The translations under genes and the position numbers were made by a program. This document shows positions 1-6,282 of a DNA stretch of 9,907 nucleotides, in pieces. Source of the DNA: an uncultured Pseudomonadota bacterium (GTDB lineage Bacteria > Bdellovibrionota_B > Oligoflexia > Oligoflexales > Bog-1112); NCBI GenBank assembly GCA_937896265.1, contig CALBMD010000432.1:1-9907 (forward strand), in the 5' to 3' direction. The first letter of the stretch is position 1. Every line of letters starts with the position of its first letter. The notes under the pieces are model-generated. The model was not told the origin of the DNA. It ran no database searches and saw only the letters and a list, made by a program, of their open reading frames with translations.

Positions 1-760
1 AGGCAACCATCACAATGTCTCTCAGCTCTGGTGGATTATCTAACCGCTTCTGCTGCTGACCCCGGTCGAAGGCTGCTCGAACGTAGAAGTTTGCCCCAGA
101 ATCGAGCCAATCGAAGAACTTATCTTCATCACTGATTGTCCAGTAGTTATACAAATGCTCCGGACACTCAGGTAGTTTGAAGGTTTCGAATGGATTCTCA
201 TGAATCAAAGGTGGTCGCCTTTTGCTCGCCCACGAACAGATCATGCAAGCTACGGTAAGAATTTCTCGTTGGTAGGCAAGGCTTAAGGTATCTGTTCCTC
301 GTCTACCGTCGTCATCCTTACGATTTTTTCTTATCGCCTGATAAGATCTCGTCTGTGGAACTTTGCTTTTGATTGCTTTAGCTACCAGCTCAATATGATC
401 AAGCTTGAGTGCTCGTAAATTCACATCCCCGATTTCAGGCAAAATGTGATTGTTCAAGTGACACTGGTAATTCTTAAGACAAGATTTGGAAAGCCGGCGA
501 ACATTTTCTCCGTGATCGAGCCACCTCAACGCTAAATCCTTGTAGGTTTTTAGCTCGCTGTGGATAACTGTTTTTTCCGGAAACCAAAACGAGAGATCAT
601 CTTTTCTAATAATAGCTCTCTTGAGGTTTTCGGCCTCGGTTTTGGTGGCGCAGGATTTTTCGCGATATTTATTCTCGATCTCGTCAAAAAATCGCACGCG
701 CCAGGATCCACTCTTGCCCTGGTGGGCCTTTGGCTCTGCCCTATCATAAGGGTTCTTCAT
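1..760 (-). CDS. int: Tyrosine recombinase / phage-type integrase, N-terminal 253 residues (runs off left edge)
   Basis: Site-specific recombinase expected to integrate and excise the element. The ATG is at 760-758, preceded by AGGAG seven bases upstream, and the frame stays open to base 1. Residues about 17-52 (GSWRVRFFDE...KTEAENLKR) resemble the arm-type DNA-binding domain of phage integrases. Residues about 72-195 form the helical SAM-like core-binding domain, with the typical LKNYQCHLNNHILPEIGD segment near 95-112. From about residue 206 (WTISDEDKFFDWL) the catalytic domain begins; the visible end, ELRDIVMVA, sits just before the usual L-TG-R-E box. The catalytic Arg, HxxR and Tyr therefore lie beyond the window and activity cannot be judged. 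A charged loop at about 144-156 (RKNRKDDDGRRG) interrupts the core-binding domain. The start codon overlaps the excisionase stop (ATGA), suggesting translational coupling. The family call is firm; the symbol is generic. Confidence 0.9.
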   Translation of the reverse strand, partial: MKNPYDRAEPKAHQGKSGSWRVRFFDEIENKYREKSCATKTEAENLKRAIIRKDDLSFWFPEKTVIHSELKTYKDLALRWLDHGENVRRLSKSCLKNYQCHLNNHILPEIGDVNLRALKLDHIELVAKAIKSKVPQTRSYQAIRKNRKDDDGRRGTDTLSLAYQREILTVACMICSWASKRRPPLIHENPFETFKLPECPEHLYNYWTISDEDKFFDWLDSGANFYVRAAFDRGQQQKRLDNPPELRDIVMVA

Positions 761-954
761 TCAATCGCTCCTTTTATCTTCGCCAGCACTTCGCTGACTC
801 GGAAACGCACGGAGCGACCTAGTTTGTAGTACGGGATTTTCTCCTGGCTTCTCCACTTTCTGATAGTATGGACCGACACCCGCAGGTGCTCAGCTAATTC
901 ATCAGCAGTGAGAAACTTTTCGGATATTCGGTTATCAAAGAGCACGTTTCCCAT
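757..954 (-). CDS. Excisionase-like MerR/HTH_17-family DNA-binding protein
   Basis: A 65-residue protein made almost entirely of one winged helix-turn-helix of the excisionase (HTH_17) type. Residues 15-33 (LTADELAEHLRVSVHTIRKW) are the HTH, and 39-54 (KIPYYKLGRSVRFRVSEV) are the wing with the usual 'P-x-x-K-x-G-R-x-x-R-F' pattern. In this family the protein binds near the attachment site and steers the integrase towards excision; some members act mainly as regulators. It starts at ATG 954-952 behind a perfect AGGAGG (962-967) spaced seven bases. Its TGA overlaps the integrase ATG by four bases, so the two are almost certainly co-translated. The fold is clear. The excisionase role is inferred from size and position next to int. 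Confidence 0.88.
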   Translation of the reverse strand: MGNVLFDNRISEKFLTADELAEHLRVSVHTIRKWRSQEKIPYYKLGRSVRFRVSEVLAKIKGAIE

Positions 955-1014
955 TGGATAGCCTCCTAATATAGCGTCCTTTTGCCGAGCCCTTAGAACT
1001 TTCTGAACTTTGGT

Positions 1015-1818
1015 TTAAAAATCGCTAGATAGAGATTTAGAATTTGATTGAGATTTCTTCTTTTTGATGGGGCTTTGTTCGAACAAGTTGCGCTCCAGCT
1101 CGATCGGAAGACCTAGGTCATCCATCCTCTTTATAATTCGAGCGCAGACCTCAGGGCACAGCTCCACACCCATCCCCACACGCTTGGTCTTTTCGCATGC
1201 TTCAAATAAGACTCCAGACCCTGCAAACATATCGATAACCGTCTCACCGGGCACCGTGTGGTTCAGGATAGGGATGGTGTAAACACCTACCGGCTTTTCG
1301 GTTGGATGAATGCGTCTGCTTGGAGGCACCGAGTCGACCTGCCACACTGACCTTTGCTTACGATCTCCGGTCCAAATTTTGTGATTATCTGCCCCGTGCT
1401 TGATGGCGACCATGCATTGTTCATGCTGAAGATGATAGAGCGTGCGTTGCAGGGAAAAATGATTCTTCATCCAAACGATCATTTGCTTCACGTCGTAGCC
1501 AGCGTCGGTAATAGCTCGACTGGAGAGGTCAAAAACCTTGAAGCTAAACCAAACATATAAGACAGGAGCCCTAGATCTTTTAAAGGCCTGCGCCCAATTG
1601 ACTAGGTGATCGTTCTTTACTTTTAGCTCGTAAAGCTCCCTGCTACTAACGCTGGCCTTATAGTGAATTCCATATGGGGGATCTGTCACGCAAAGCTTTG
1701 GATTGGCATCGCCGAGAAACTTCTCCATCATTAATACCTCGGTGCTGTCACCGCAAAGTAAACTATGTTTCCCCATCTTCCAGATGTCACCGAATTTTAC
1801 TTTGTATTCGTTTGTCAT
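1015..1818 (-). CDS. Beta-class DNA methyltransferase (N6-adenine or N4-cytosine), DPPY type
   Basis: A 267-residue S-adenosylmethionine-dependent amino-methyltransferase. The catalytic motif IV, TDPPYG, is at residues 45-50 and comes before the SAM-binding motif I, DMFAGSG, at 196-202; this order defines the beta class. HPTEKP at 171-176 and a late VGMGVEL strand (214-220) are also typical. The C-terminus (about 248-267) is a Lys/Ser-rich tail. All key residues are present, so it looks active; target sequence and N6 versus N4 specificity cannot be read. There is no restriction endonuclease next to it, so it appears to be an orphan methylase. On mobile elements such enzymes commonly protect against host restriction or mark the DNA. 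The ATG at 1818-1816 has GGAG about eight bases upstream. It lies between the ribbon-helix-helix gene and xis, all in the same direction. Confidence 0.9.
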   Translation of the reverse strand: MTNEYKVKFGDIWKMGKHSLLCGDSTEVLMMEKFLGDANPKLCVTDPPYGIHYKASVSSRELYELKVKNDHLVNWAQAFKRSRAPVLYVWFSFKVFDLSSRAITDAGYDVKQMIVWMKNHFSLQRTLYHLQHEQCMVAIKHGADNHKIWTGDRKQRSVWQVDSVPPSRRIHPTEKPVGVYTIPILNHTVPGETVIDMFAGSGVLFEACEKTKRVGMGVELCPEVCARIIKRMDDLGLPIELERNLFEQSPIKKKKSQSNSKSLSSDF

Positions 1819-1854
1819 AGGTTTTCTCCGTTGATAGTGGATGTAGCTGTCGTC

Positions 1855-1882
1855 ACCCCCAGGCCGTTAGGCCGTCTGGGGT
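1855..1882 (-). other. GC-rich hairpin between the ribbon-helix-helix gene and the methyltransferase gene
   Basis: CCCCAG (1857-1862) pairs perfectly with CTGGGG (1876-1881), with a further A:T pair outside a one-base bulge. Inside, GCC (1863-1865) can pair with GGC (1870-1872), and AGGCCGT is directly repeated at 1861-1867 and 1869-1875. It begins one base after the TGA of the upstream gene. Neither strand has a T-tract after it, so it is not a standard intrinsic terminator. It may set differential mRNA stability or act as a weak attenuator ahead of the methyltransferase. The structure is seen; the role is inference. Confidence 0.45.
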
Positions 1883-1883
1883 C

Positions 1884-2273
1884 TCATTGAGCGGATGATG
1901 GGGTTTCGATCTGAGGTAGAGCAGCAGCCATCAATCGTTTCAAAAACTCATCTTTGGAAATGTTTCCATTTTTCTGACAGTACTTTTTGAACTCGATTTC
2001 AAATTGGTCTTTGCTGTCGTAGCTGGCTTTTTCAATCTCTGCCAAATGCACATCAGTCAATAGGCTCAATGCTTTGCTAATCACTTGGTCAGGTCTGACC
2101 TTCTTGCCATGGGACTTCCTATTGAGCTTGGTGACAATAGAGCGAAGGATACGGGCAGTAGATTTATGAATACGGATAGGGACAGTATTAGAGGTAGCAG
2201 AGGGATTGGATGATGGAGGAGAGACAGCAGGAGCAGCAGAGGAGTCAGGTATAGTTGGTTTGAGGGTATCCAT
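1884..2273 (-). CDS. Ribbon-helix-helix-like DNA-binding protein, possible relaxosome accessory factor
   Basis: A 129-residue protein with no firmly recognised family. Residues 1-30 are Ser/Pro/Ala/Thr-rich and probably disordered; their coding DNA is markedly purine-biased on the plus strand. Residues 31-35 (VPIRI) look like a beta strand, followed by a helix at about 37-53 (KSTARILRSIVTKLNRK), a basic loop (SHGKKVRP), and a second helix at 61-72 (PDQVISKALSLL). That is the strand-helix-helix plan of ribbon-helix-helix proteins such as F TraY or MobC-type accessory proteins. A charged helical C-terminus (about 75-118) follows. The start at 2273 is supported by GGAGG four bases upstream. It lies directly downstream of the Replic_Relax gene, across a 139-bp spacer rich in symmetry. 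Binding to that spacer, as transfer accessory or autorepressor, is inferred. Confidence 0.6.
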   Translation of the reverse strand: MDTLKPTIPDSSAAPAVSPPSSNPSATSNTVPIRIHKSTARILRSIVTKLNRKSHGKKVRPDQVISKALSLLTDVHLAEIEKASYDSKDQFEIEFKKYCQKNGNISKDEFLKRLMAAALPQIETPSSAQ

Positions 2274-2324
2274 ATAGCCTCCAGAGGATAAGGTGATAAA
2301 AATAAGGGAAAAATAGCGACAAAC

Positions 2325-2382
2325 AGTAGTCAGTTAAGATTTCTATTAAGTAGATTTGTCTTTAGTAGTAGCTGGTTAGGAT
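2325..2382. repeat. Pair of imperfect direct repeats in the candidate oriT spacer
   Basis: On the plus strand AGTAGTCAGTTAAGAT (2325-2340) recurs as AGTAGTAGCTGGTTAGGAT (2364-2382). The two share an identical AGTAGT, then a C-G-TTA-GAT core with small insertions and substitutions; the starts are 39 bp apart. This could be a tandem binding site for the neighbouring ribbon-helix-helix protein. The match is imperfect and could be chance in AT-rich DNA. Confidence 0.35.
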
Positions 2383-2389
2383 GATTTTC

Positions 2390-2409
2390 ACCTATGATTA
2401 ATCATAGGT
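2390..2409. repeat. Perfect 20-bp palindrome beside the Replic_Relax gene
   Basis: ACCTATGATT followed immediately by AATCATAGGT, every base pairing, ending three bases beyond the stop of the Replic_Relax gene. As RNA it would make an eight-base-pair stem with a TTAA loop. Neither strand continues into a T-tract, so a terminator is unlikely. A dimeric protein binding site or the inverted repeat of an origin of transfer fits better. An overlapping ATGATT...AATCAT pair (2381-2386 with 2400-2405) gives an alternative, longer-spaced pairing. Confidence 0.7.
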
Positions 2410-2412
2410 ATT

Positions 2413-3180
2413 TCATAACTTGTTCATAGGCTGCGATTCGTTCATTTTCAGCGCAAAACCGTGACAGTTTTTAAATGGCATTGCATCATCTTGCAGTAAC
2501 TCTTTTAACAGGCAGAAGAAGAATTTGGGTTTATCCCCCTTATAAAGGCTATTTTCCATCTTTATAATCTTGTTCATTATGGCTTCGCATTCACAAACAT
2601 AGAAAACAATCGCCACTTCATCTTTGGCATAGTAATTCCGCACCAGCGGTTCATATCTGGTTTCAGACTTGCTATGGCTTTCATACTCCAAGGGAACCAA
2701 TACTTGCGCTTTGGGAAATTGGACTGCGATGATTGCGTCGCTGTTTAAATGCTCCAGATTTGCTATATCTGCGCCATACTCTAGCGATCCCCATGTCTGG
2801 ATCTGATTCTCAGTTAGATACTTGCTGATACGATTGGCTTGCATGAGGCGGTGCCGAATATCGACGAGGCTAAGATCATGTTGGATCGCTTCGCTTTTCA
2901 GTTCCAATCGCTTTTCGGTTTCTTTGGCAACAACCGCTTCAAAGCCACGCTTCGATATAGAAAGTACCTTTTTGCCTGAAGCATAAAACCTCTGCCTCAT
3001 ACCAACGATCAAACCCTTAGCTTCAAGCACATTCAAACGATTGCAAACGCTCCTGGTATGATAGCCAGGGTAGATGTCGCGATGAATCTGATGATAGTTT
3101 GCCACCTTCACAGCATGGAGATAACGTAGCAGCTCTTCGTCTACCGATCTGAAGTTGATCCCTTCGATTTTTGGTTCCAT
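2413..3180 (-). CDS. Replic_Relax (replication-relaxation) family protein, candidate non-canonical relaxase
   Basis: A 255-residue protein. Residues about 14-80 form a winged helix-turn-helix (LLRYLHAVKVANYHQIHRD...SVCNRLNVLEAKGLI) ending in a wing (KVLSISKRGFEAV). Next comes the family's conserved HDLSLVDIR segment at 101-109. The C-terminal half holds an acidic, nuclease-like constellation: D148 in NSDAI, then E165 and E167 in LEYESHSKSETRY, with K171 and R175. This resembles the D...ExE/ExK spacing of PD-(D/E)XK-like folds, though that is my inference. Replic_Relax proteins occur on plasmids and ICEs and are linked to replication or DNA processing for transfer; biochemical proof is limited. 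It occupies the position of traI in an F-like order, just after the coupling-protein gene (17-bp gap). The start at 3180 follows a G-rich but imperfect ribosome site. No HUH histidine triad is visible. Confidence 0.72.
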   Translation of the reverse strand: MEPKIEGINFRSVDEELLRYLHAVKVANYHQIHRDIYPGYHTRSVCNRLNVLEAKGLIVGMRQRFYASGKKVLSISKRGFEAVVAKETEKRLELKSEAIQHDLSLVDIRHRLMQANRISKYLTENQIQTWGSLEYGADIANLEHLNSDAIIAVQFPKAQVLVPLEYESHSKSETRYEPLVRNYYAKDEVAIVFYVCECEAIMNKIIKMENSLYKGDKPKFFFCLLKELLQDDAMPFKNCHGFALKMNESQPMNKL

Positions 3181-3197
3181 TGATACCCCCGACTAAT

Positions 3198-4733
3198 CTA
3201 TTTTTCGGCTGGACTTGATTGATAGACCATTGCCTGCATTTCAGCTTCTTGCTTCTTACCTACCTTGCCAATCATTGGCGAAAGCAACTTTCTCTTACCA
3301 GCTTTGAATCCTTCTGCGACCTGCTCGCAACGAGCCCGGATTGTCTTTTCATCAACAAAAGGAGCTTGGATGATGATTTTTTGAGTCCCAAATGCCCAGA
3401 TGGCTCGCCCTGGTATTTCAGGAAGCTCACTAGCATCTTTGCATCCCAGAACGACCATGCTGCCTTGGAGAGAGTTGGCACGGAACGCCATGCGTCCAGA
3501 GATGTTTTCAGAGACTGAGGTAGGAATAACGCTTCGATCAAGCTTTTGAGTCGCAAGGAGCAAATGGATTGCAGCAGCACGAGATAGTTTGGAGATCGAA
3601 TCAGCCAGCTGCCTCGCATCAAGTGAGGTTTGATAATCTGGATCATGCCTACTGCGATTCATATACAGGACAGAAGCCTCATCCACCGCTACGACTATTC
3701 GGTCCCTTCTATCCTCCTCAGGCACAATTTGCTTGCGACTCGACTCCTCAAGGTGACGGAAGCGATCTTTCATCTCTCTTTCAATCAACCGCAAAAGATG
3801 CACAGCCTGGTCCATCGACTTAATCACCTGGACATTGGGGGCCTTCGCAAAGTCGATCATTTCAAGACCGCCTTTAAGGTCGATCAGATACATTTGTAGG
3901 TGCGGAGATGATTCAAGCAGCCCCAGGAGTGCTTGTTTGAAGAATACAGACTTGCCCGACCCAGTTGTGCCAGCAATCAACATATGGGGTAGTTCAGCAA
4001 CACCTTGGACCTTTGGCCCTTCGATTGTTTGCCCGAGATAGAAGCTTTCTCTTGGAAGGACTTTTTGCGTTGTGAGTTCCAAATACGATACGCGATCAGG
4101 AAATACTTGCTTCGTAAAGGTGATCGCAATCTGCCCTTTATGATCGGCGTGCTTGATGGATTCCACGTTAGTTTTGAAGTGGGCCTCGATCCTTTCTGAT
4201 TTAGCCAGAAACTCACTTATACCCACGCCATTAGCATCAAAAATATACGACACTCGATCCTTATCAAGCTTCTGGGTTCTAATTAGCTTTGGTGTATCGC
4301 CTAAGCCATTTGTAAGGTTTGCCTTGAGGAATATACGCTGAAACTTGGTGCGGATGCTTCGCATCCAGATACCGATCATCAGCACAATAGGGCTTAGGAT
4401 GAAGCAAAAAATCGCCGCAACGTGATACATGAGAGGAATGCGCGTGAGCCATTTTAAGCGAGCATATGTGAATATGATGGGGTCAATATCATGAATAAGG
4501 CGGATGTGGTACCCAGTCTTCGCAGCCATGAAGCTGGCTACAGCTAGGCCAACAACCATTGGAATTGTAACAACCGCTTTTTTTGAGACGAACGACTTCA
4601 GCAGCCCCCAAAGCCCCATGCTTGCTACTACAATGAACTCTTGCATTGCTTCAGTTACAAAAGCACCTATTACATCAGGATTGGGGTTGCTGGTCTTGAA
4701 GGCGTCTTTGTTTCCCGGATATTTAGACGACAT
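3198..4733 (-). CDS. FtsK/SpoIIIE-type DNA translocase, probable conjugative coupling protein (TcpA-like)
   Basis: A 511-residue inner-membrane motor that would pump DNA to the secretion channel. Hydrophobic segments at about 54-72 and 102-125 (perhaps also 31-48) anchor the N-terminus, followed by a linker domain to about 230. The RecA-like motor carries Walker A AGTTGSGKS (254-262), the FtsK-type YLIDLKGGLEM block (282-292), Walker B RIVVAVDEAS (345-354) and the LLLATQKLDRSVIP motif (391-404). This set marks the FtsK/HerA branch used by TcpA-type coupling proteins, not the longer VirD4/TraD branch. There is no C-terminal gamma winged-helix of chromosomal FtsK; the last 30 residues are a charged tail. 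It starts at ATG 4733 behind GGAGG, 11 bp after the TraG-like gene, in the position F gives to traD. The ATPase family is certain; the coupling role follows from context. Confidence 0.85.
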   Translation of the reverse strand: MSSKYPGNKDAFKTSNPNPDVIGAFVTEAMQEFIVVASMGLWGLLKSFVSKKAVVTIPMVVGLAVASFMAAKTGYHIRLIHDIDPIIFTYARLKWLTRIPLMYHVAAIFCFILSPIVLMIGIWMRSIRTKFQRIFLKANLTNGLGDTPKLIRTQKLDKDRVSYIFDANGVGISEFLAKSERIEAHFKTNVESIKHADHKGQIAITFTKQVFPDRVSYLELTTQKVLPRESFYLGQTIEGPKVQGVAELPHMLIAGTTGSGKSVFFKQALLGLLESSPHLQMYLIDLKGGLEMIDFAKAPNVQVIKSMDQAVHLLRLIEREMKDRFRHLEESSRKQIVPEEDRRDRIVVAVDEASVLYMNRSRHDPDYQTSLDARQLADSISKLSRAAAIHLLLATQKLDRSVIPTSVSENISGRMAFRANSLQGSMVVLGCKDASELPEIPGRAIWAFGTQKIIIQAPFVDEKTIRARCEQVAEGFKAGKRKLLSPMIGKVGKKQEAEMQAMVYQSSPAEK

Positions 4734-4744
4734 AACTACCTCCG

Positions 4745-6271
4745 CTAAACGTGTCTTGCTGCTGCCTGTGCAGCACTTGAAACACCACCCGTGGCTGCGC
4801 TCATCCCAACATCTTTGATGGTTGTCACCATCGGAGGCGCGCTTTCACCTTGGGAATCTTTTAGAAATGATGAAAAGAGGCCGTAGCCTAATATCATGGT
4901 GGGGAGAGGACCAACTACAAGCTGAAGCCAGGAATAGATCGCATAGAACTGATAAAGCTTTGCAGTGATGAAACTAGCTGAATAAAGCGAGATCCCATCA
5001 GAGACTTTACCAAACTCCTGCATCAGCTCAGTCGAAAGAGCAATGCTGGTCATTAGGTGATACAAAAGAGTCCATATTGGCGTCCAAAGAAGGACGGAGC
5101 AGTAGACCGCAAACCAAGAGAAAATAACCTTCCAGCGGCCGGCAACAACCAAAAATACCAGCCAAGGAAAGATGGCAATTAAGAACATCTTTGCCATCCC
5201 TTTTAAATGCGGCGCTCTTTGCAGGTACTCAGAGAACTTCTCAGCTCTTTCCGCAGTTAGAGCTGATCCAACTTGATTGCCTAAGCCAACCATTGTGAAG
5301 AAGCCGTCAAATGACCAGAAACGACTCCAGCCCAAAAAGACCTTAGCTAGCGTCCCTTCAACTTTTGCCCCTTCTTGGGTACCCAAACCATCTTCCGATT
5401 TGGATAGAAAATGATTTACTAGGGCGTTGGATGCTATCAGATTCTTCTGGTCTTCTTTGGATATCTCGTAGGTGTGCAGTCTCACTTTGCCGTGATAGTG
5501 GCGATGAAATTTAGCCCCTTTCTCCTCAGCATAAGCCCATAGGTGCTCACGCATCTCATTTTTGAGGTCCAGGCAGGAGATTCTTTGCCCGTCTTCCATT
5601 TGAATAGGGATATTGCTCAACTCTTGATCGACTATCCCATTTTTACGGAAAAACTCGTCGATTCGATCTTGTGTCTTCGCTGCTCCAATAAGAGGCAGCA
5701 CCTGATCAAAGCAGCTGCGCGAATAGACATCGATTTTGTCGACCAAACCAGGGTCATCAATGGTTTGAGAGCCCGCATACATGAACGCCTTATAGAAGGC
5801 CGCTGGTGCTTCCAGCTCTGAATTAGTCTTAGCAAAAATCCTGTCTACAATGCTGCTGCCGAACTGAGAAATCTCCTCAGCCGATCGAATAAAAAGATCG
5901 AAAATAAAACTGACCTTGTAGGATTCATTTGCTCCTGGAAATCGACCCTGAATGTAGGGGTTGGTGTGCCAGGAAACCCGCTTATAAGTCTTAATATTCT
6001 TCGGCACGTCCACGGTTAAAAGTGACATACCAATCAAGAAACAGGCGATTACCTTAAAGAAAAAGCTAATACCAACGCTCTTGCCAGCACCCAGGCCATG
6101 CGGCATGAATTTAGAAAAATACTGCCAAGTCCCAAAAAAGAAGGTTAGGCCCAGGATAAGAACTAATATCCCAATCAGTACTTCTTGCGAGGTAATGATC
6201 TTAATGGATGTTTCATGGAGATAGATGCCGATATAAGTGTAATAAGCCTCATAGGCTGTTGAAGAAAACAT
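4745..6271 (-). CDS. traG: TraG-N-like polytopic inner-membrane protein of an F-type conjugation system
   Basis: A 508-residue membrane protein. Predicted membrane segments lie at about 31-52 and 68-87, then after a large soluble region (about 90-355, with Cys187 and Cys233) at about 360-378, 381-404 and 440-470. The C-terminus (471-508) is short and Ala/Gly/Ser-rich. This layout, and its position right after traH and before the coupling protein, match the N-terminal domain of F TraG, which takes part in pilus assembly. F TraG is about 940 residues because of a long C-terminal periplasmic domain for mating-pair stabilisation; that domain is absent here. The start at 6271 is fixed by a perfect AAGGAGG (6276-6282) overlapping the traH stop. 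No single motif is diagnostic, so the call rests on topology and gene order. Confidence 0.65.
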   Translation of the reverse strand: MFSSTAYEAYYTYIGIYLHETSIKIITSQEVLIGILVLILGLTFFFGTWQYFSKFMPHGLGAGKSVGISFFFKVIACFLIGMSLLTVDVPKNIKTYKRVSWHTNPYIQGRFPGANESYKVSFIFDLFIRSAEEISQFGSSIVDRIFAKTNSELEAPAAFYKAFMYAGSQTIDDPGLVDKIDVYSRSCFDQVLPLIGAAKTQDRIDEFFRKNGIVDQELSNIPIQMEDGQRISCLDLKNEMREHLWAYAEEKGAKFHRHYHGKVRLHTYEISKEDQKNLIASNALVNHFLSKSEDGLGTQEGAKVEGTLAKVFLGWSRFWSFDGFFTMVGLGNQVGSALTAERAEKFSEYLQRAPHLKGMAKMFLIAIFPWLVFLVVAGRWKVIFSWFAVYCSVLLWTPIWTLLYHLMTSIALSTELMQEFGKVSDGISLYSASFITAKLYQFYAIYSWLQLVVGPLPTMILGYGLFSSFLKDSQGESAPPMVTTIKDVGMSAATGGVSSAAQAAARHV

Positions 6272-6275
6272 CGGA

Positions 6276-6282
6276 CCTCCTT
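6276..6282 (-). promoter_or_regulatory. Shine-Dalgarno AAGGAGG for the TraG-like gene, overlapping the traH stop
   Basis: The minus strand reads TAAGGAGGTCCGATG: the ribosome site shares bases with the TAA stop of the TraH-like gene and sits four bases before the ATG at 6271. This consensus match fixes the start and points to translational coupling of the two genes. Confidence 0.8.

Larger units (their letters stand above)
2274..2412. other. 139-bp non-coding spacer, candidate origin of transfer or operator region
   Basis: The longest clearly non-coding stretch in the gene run. It is AT-rich and holds a perfect 20-bp palindrome at its right end and a pair of imperfect direct repeats in the middle. 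The Replic_Relax candidate relaxase lies on one side and the ribbon-helix-helix protein on the other. Conjugative oriT regions often combine inverted repeats and accessory-protein sites next to relaxase genes, so this is the best oriT candidate visible. It must also hold the leader of the ribbon-helix-helix gene. I could not assign a convincing -35/-10 pair. An operator for autoregulation is the main alternative. Confidence 0.35.

Noticed and set aside
550..747. Minus-strand 65-codon frame inside the integrase region
   Set aside because: It overlaps the 253-codon integrase frame in another phase; the integrase frame has the recognisable domains and the ribosome site.
560..829. Plus-strand open frame of 89 codons over the int/xis junction
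   Set aside because: It lies antisense to the well-supported integrase and excisionase genes, resembles no family I know, and has no convincing ribosome-binding site.
2281..2330. Promoter for the ribbon-helix-helix gene
   Set aside because: TTTGTC and nearby TTTTAT-like hexamers can be placed on the minus strand, but the match to consensus is weak in AT-rich DNA, so I did not annotate it.
2390..2409. Palindrome as a terminator of the Replic_Relax gene
   Set aside because: The stem is AT-rich and neither strand continues into a T-tract, so it does not have the form of an intrinsic terminator.
3272..3646. Minus-strand 124-codon open frame inside the FtsK-like gene
   Set aside because: It is in a different phase from the motor gene, which carries all the ATPase motifs over the same bases.
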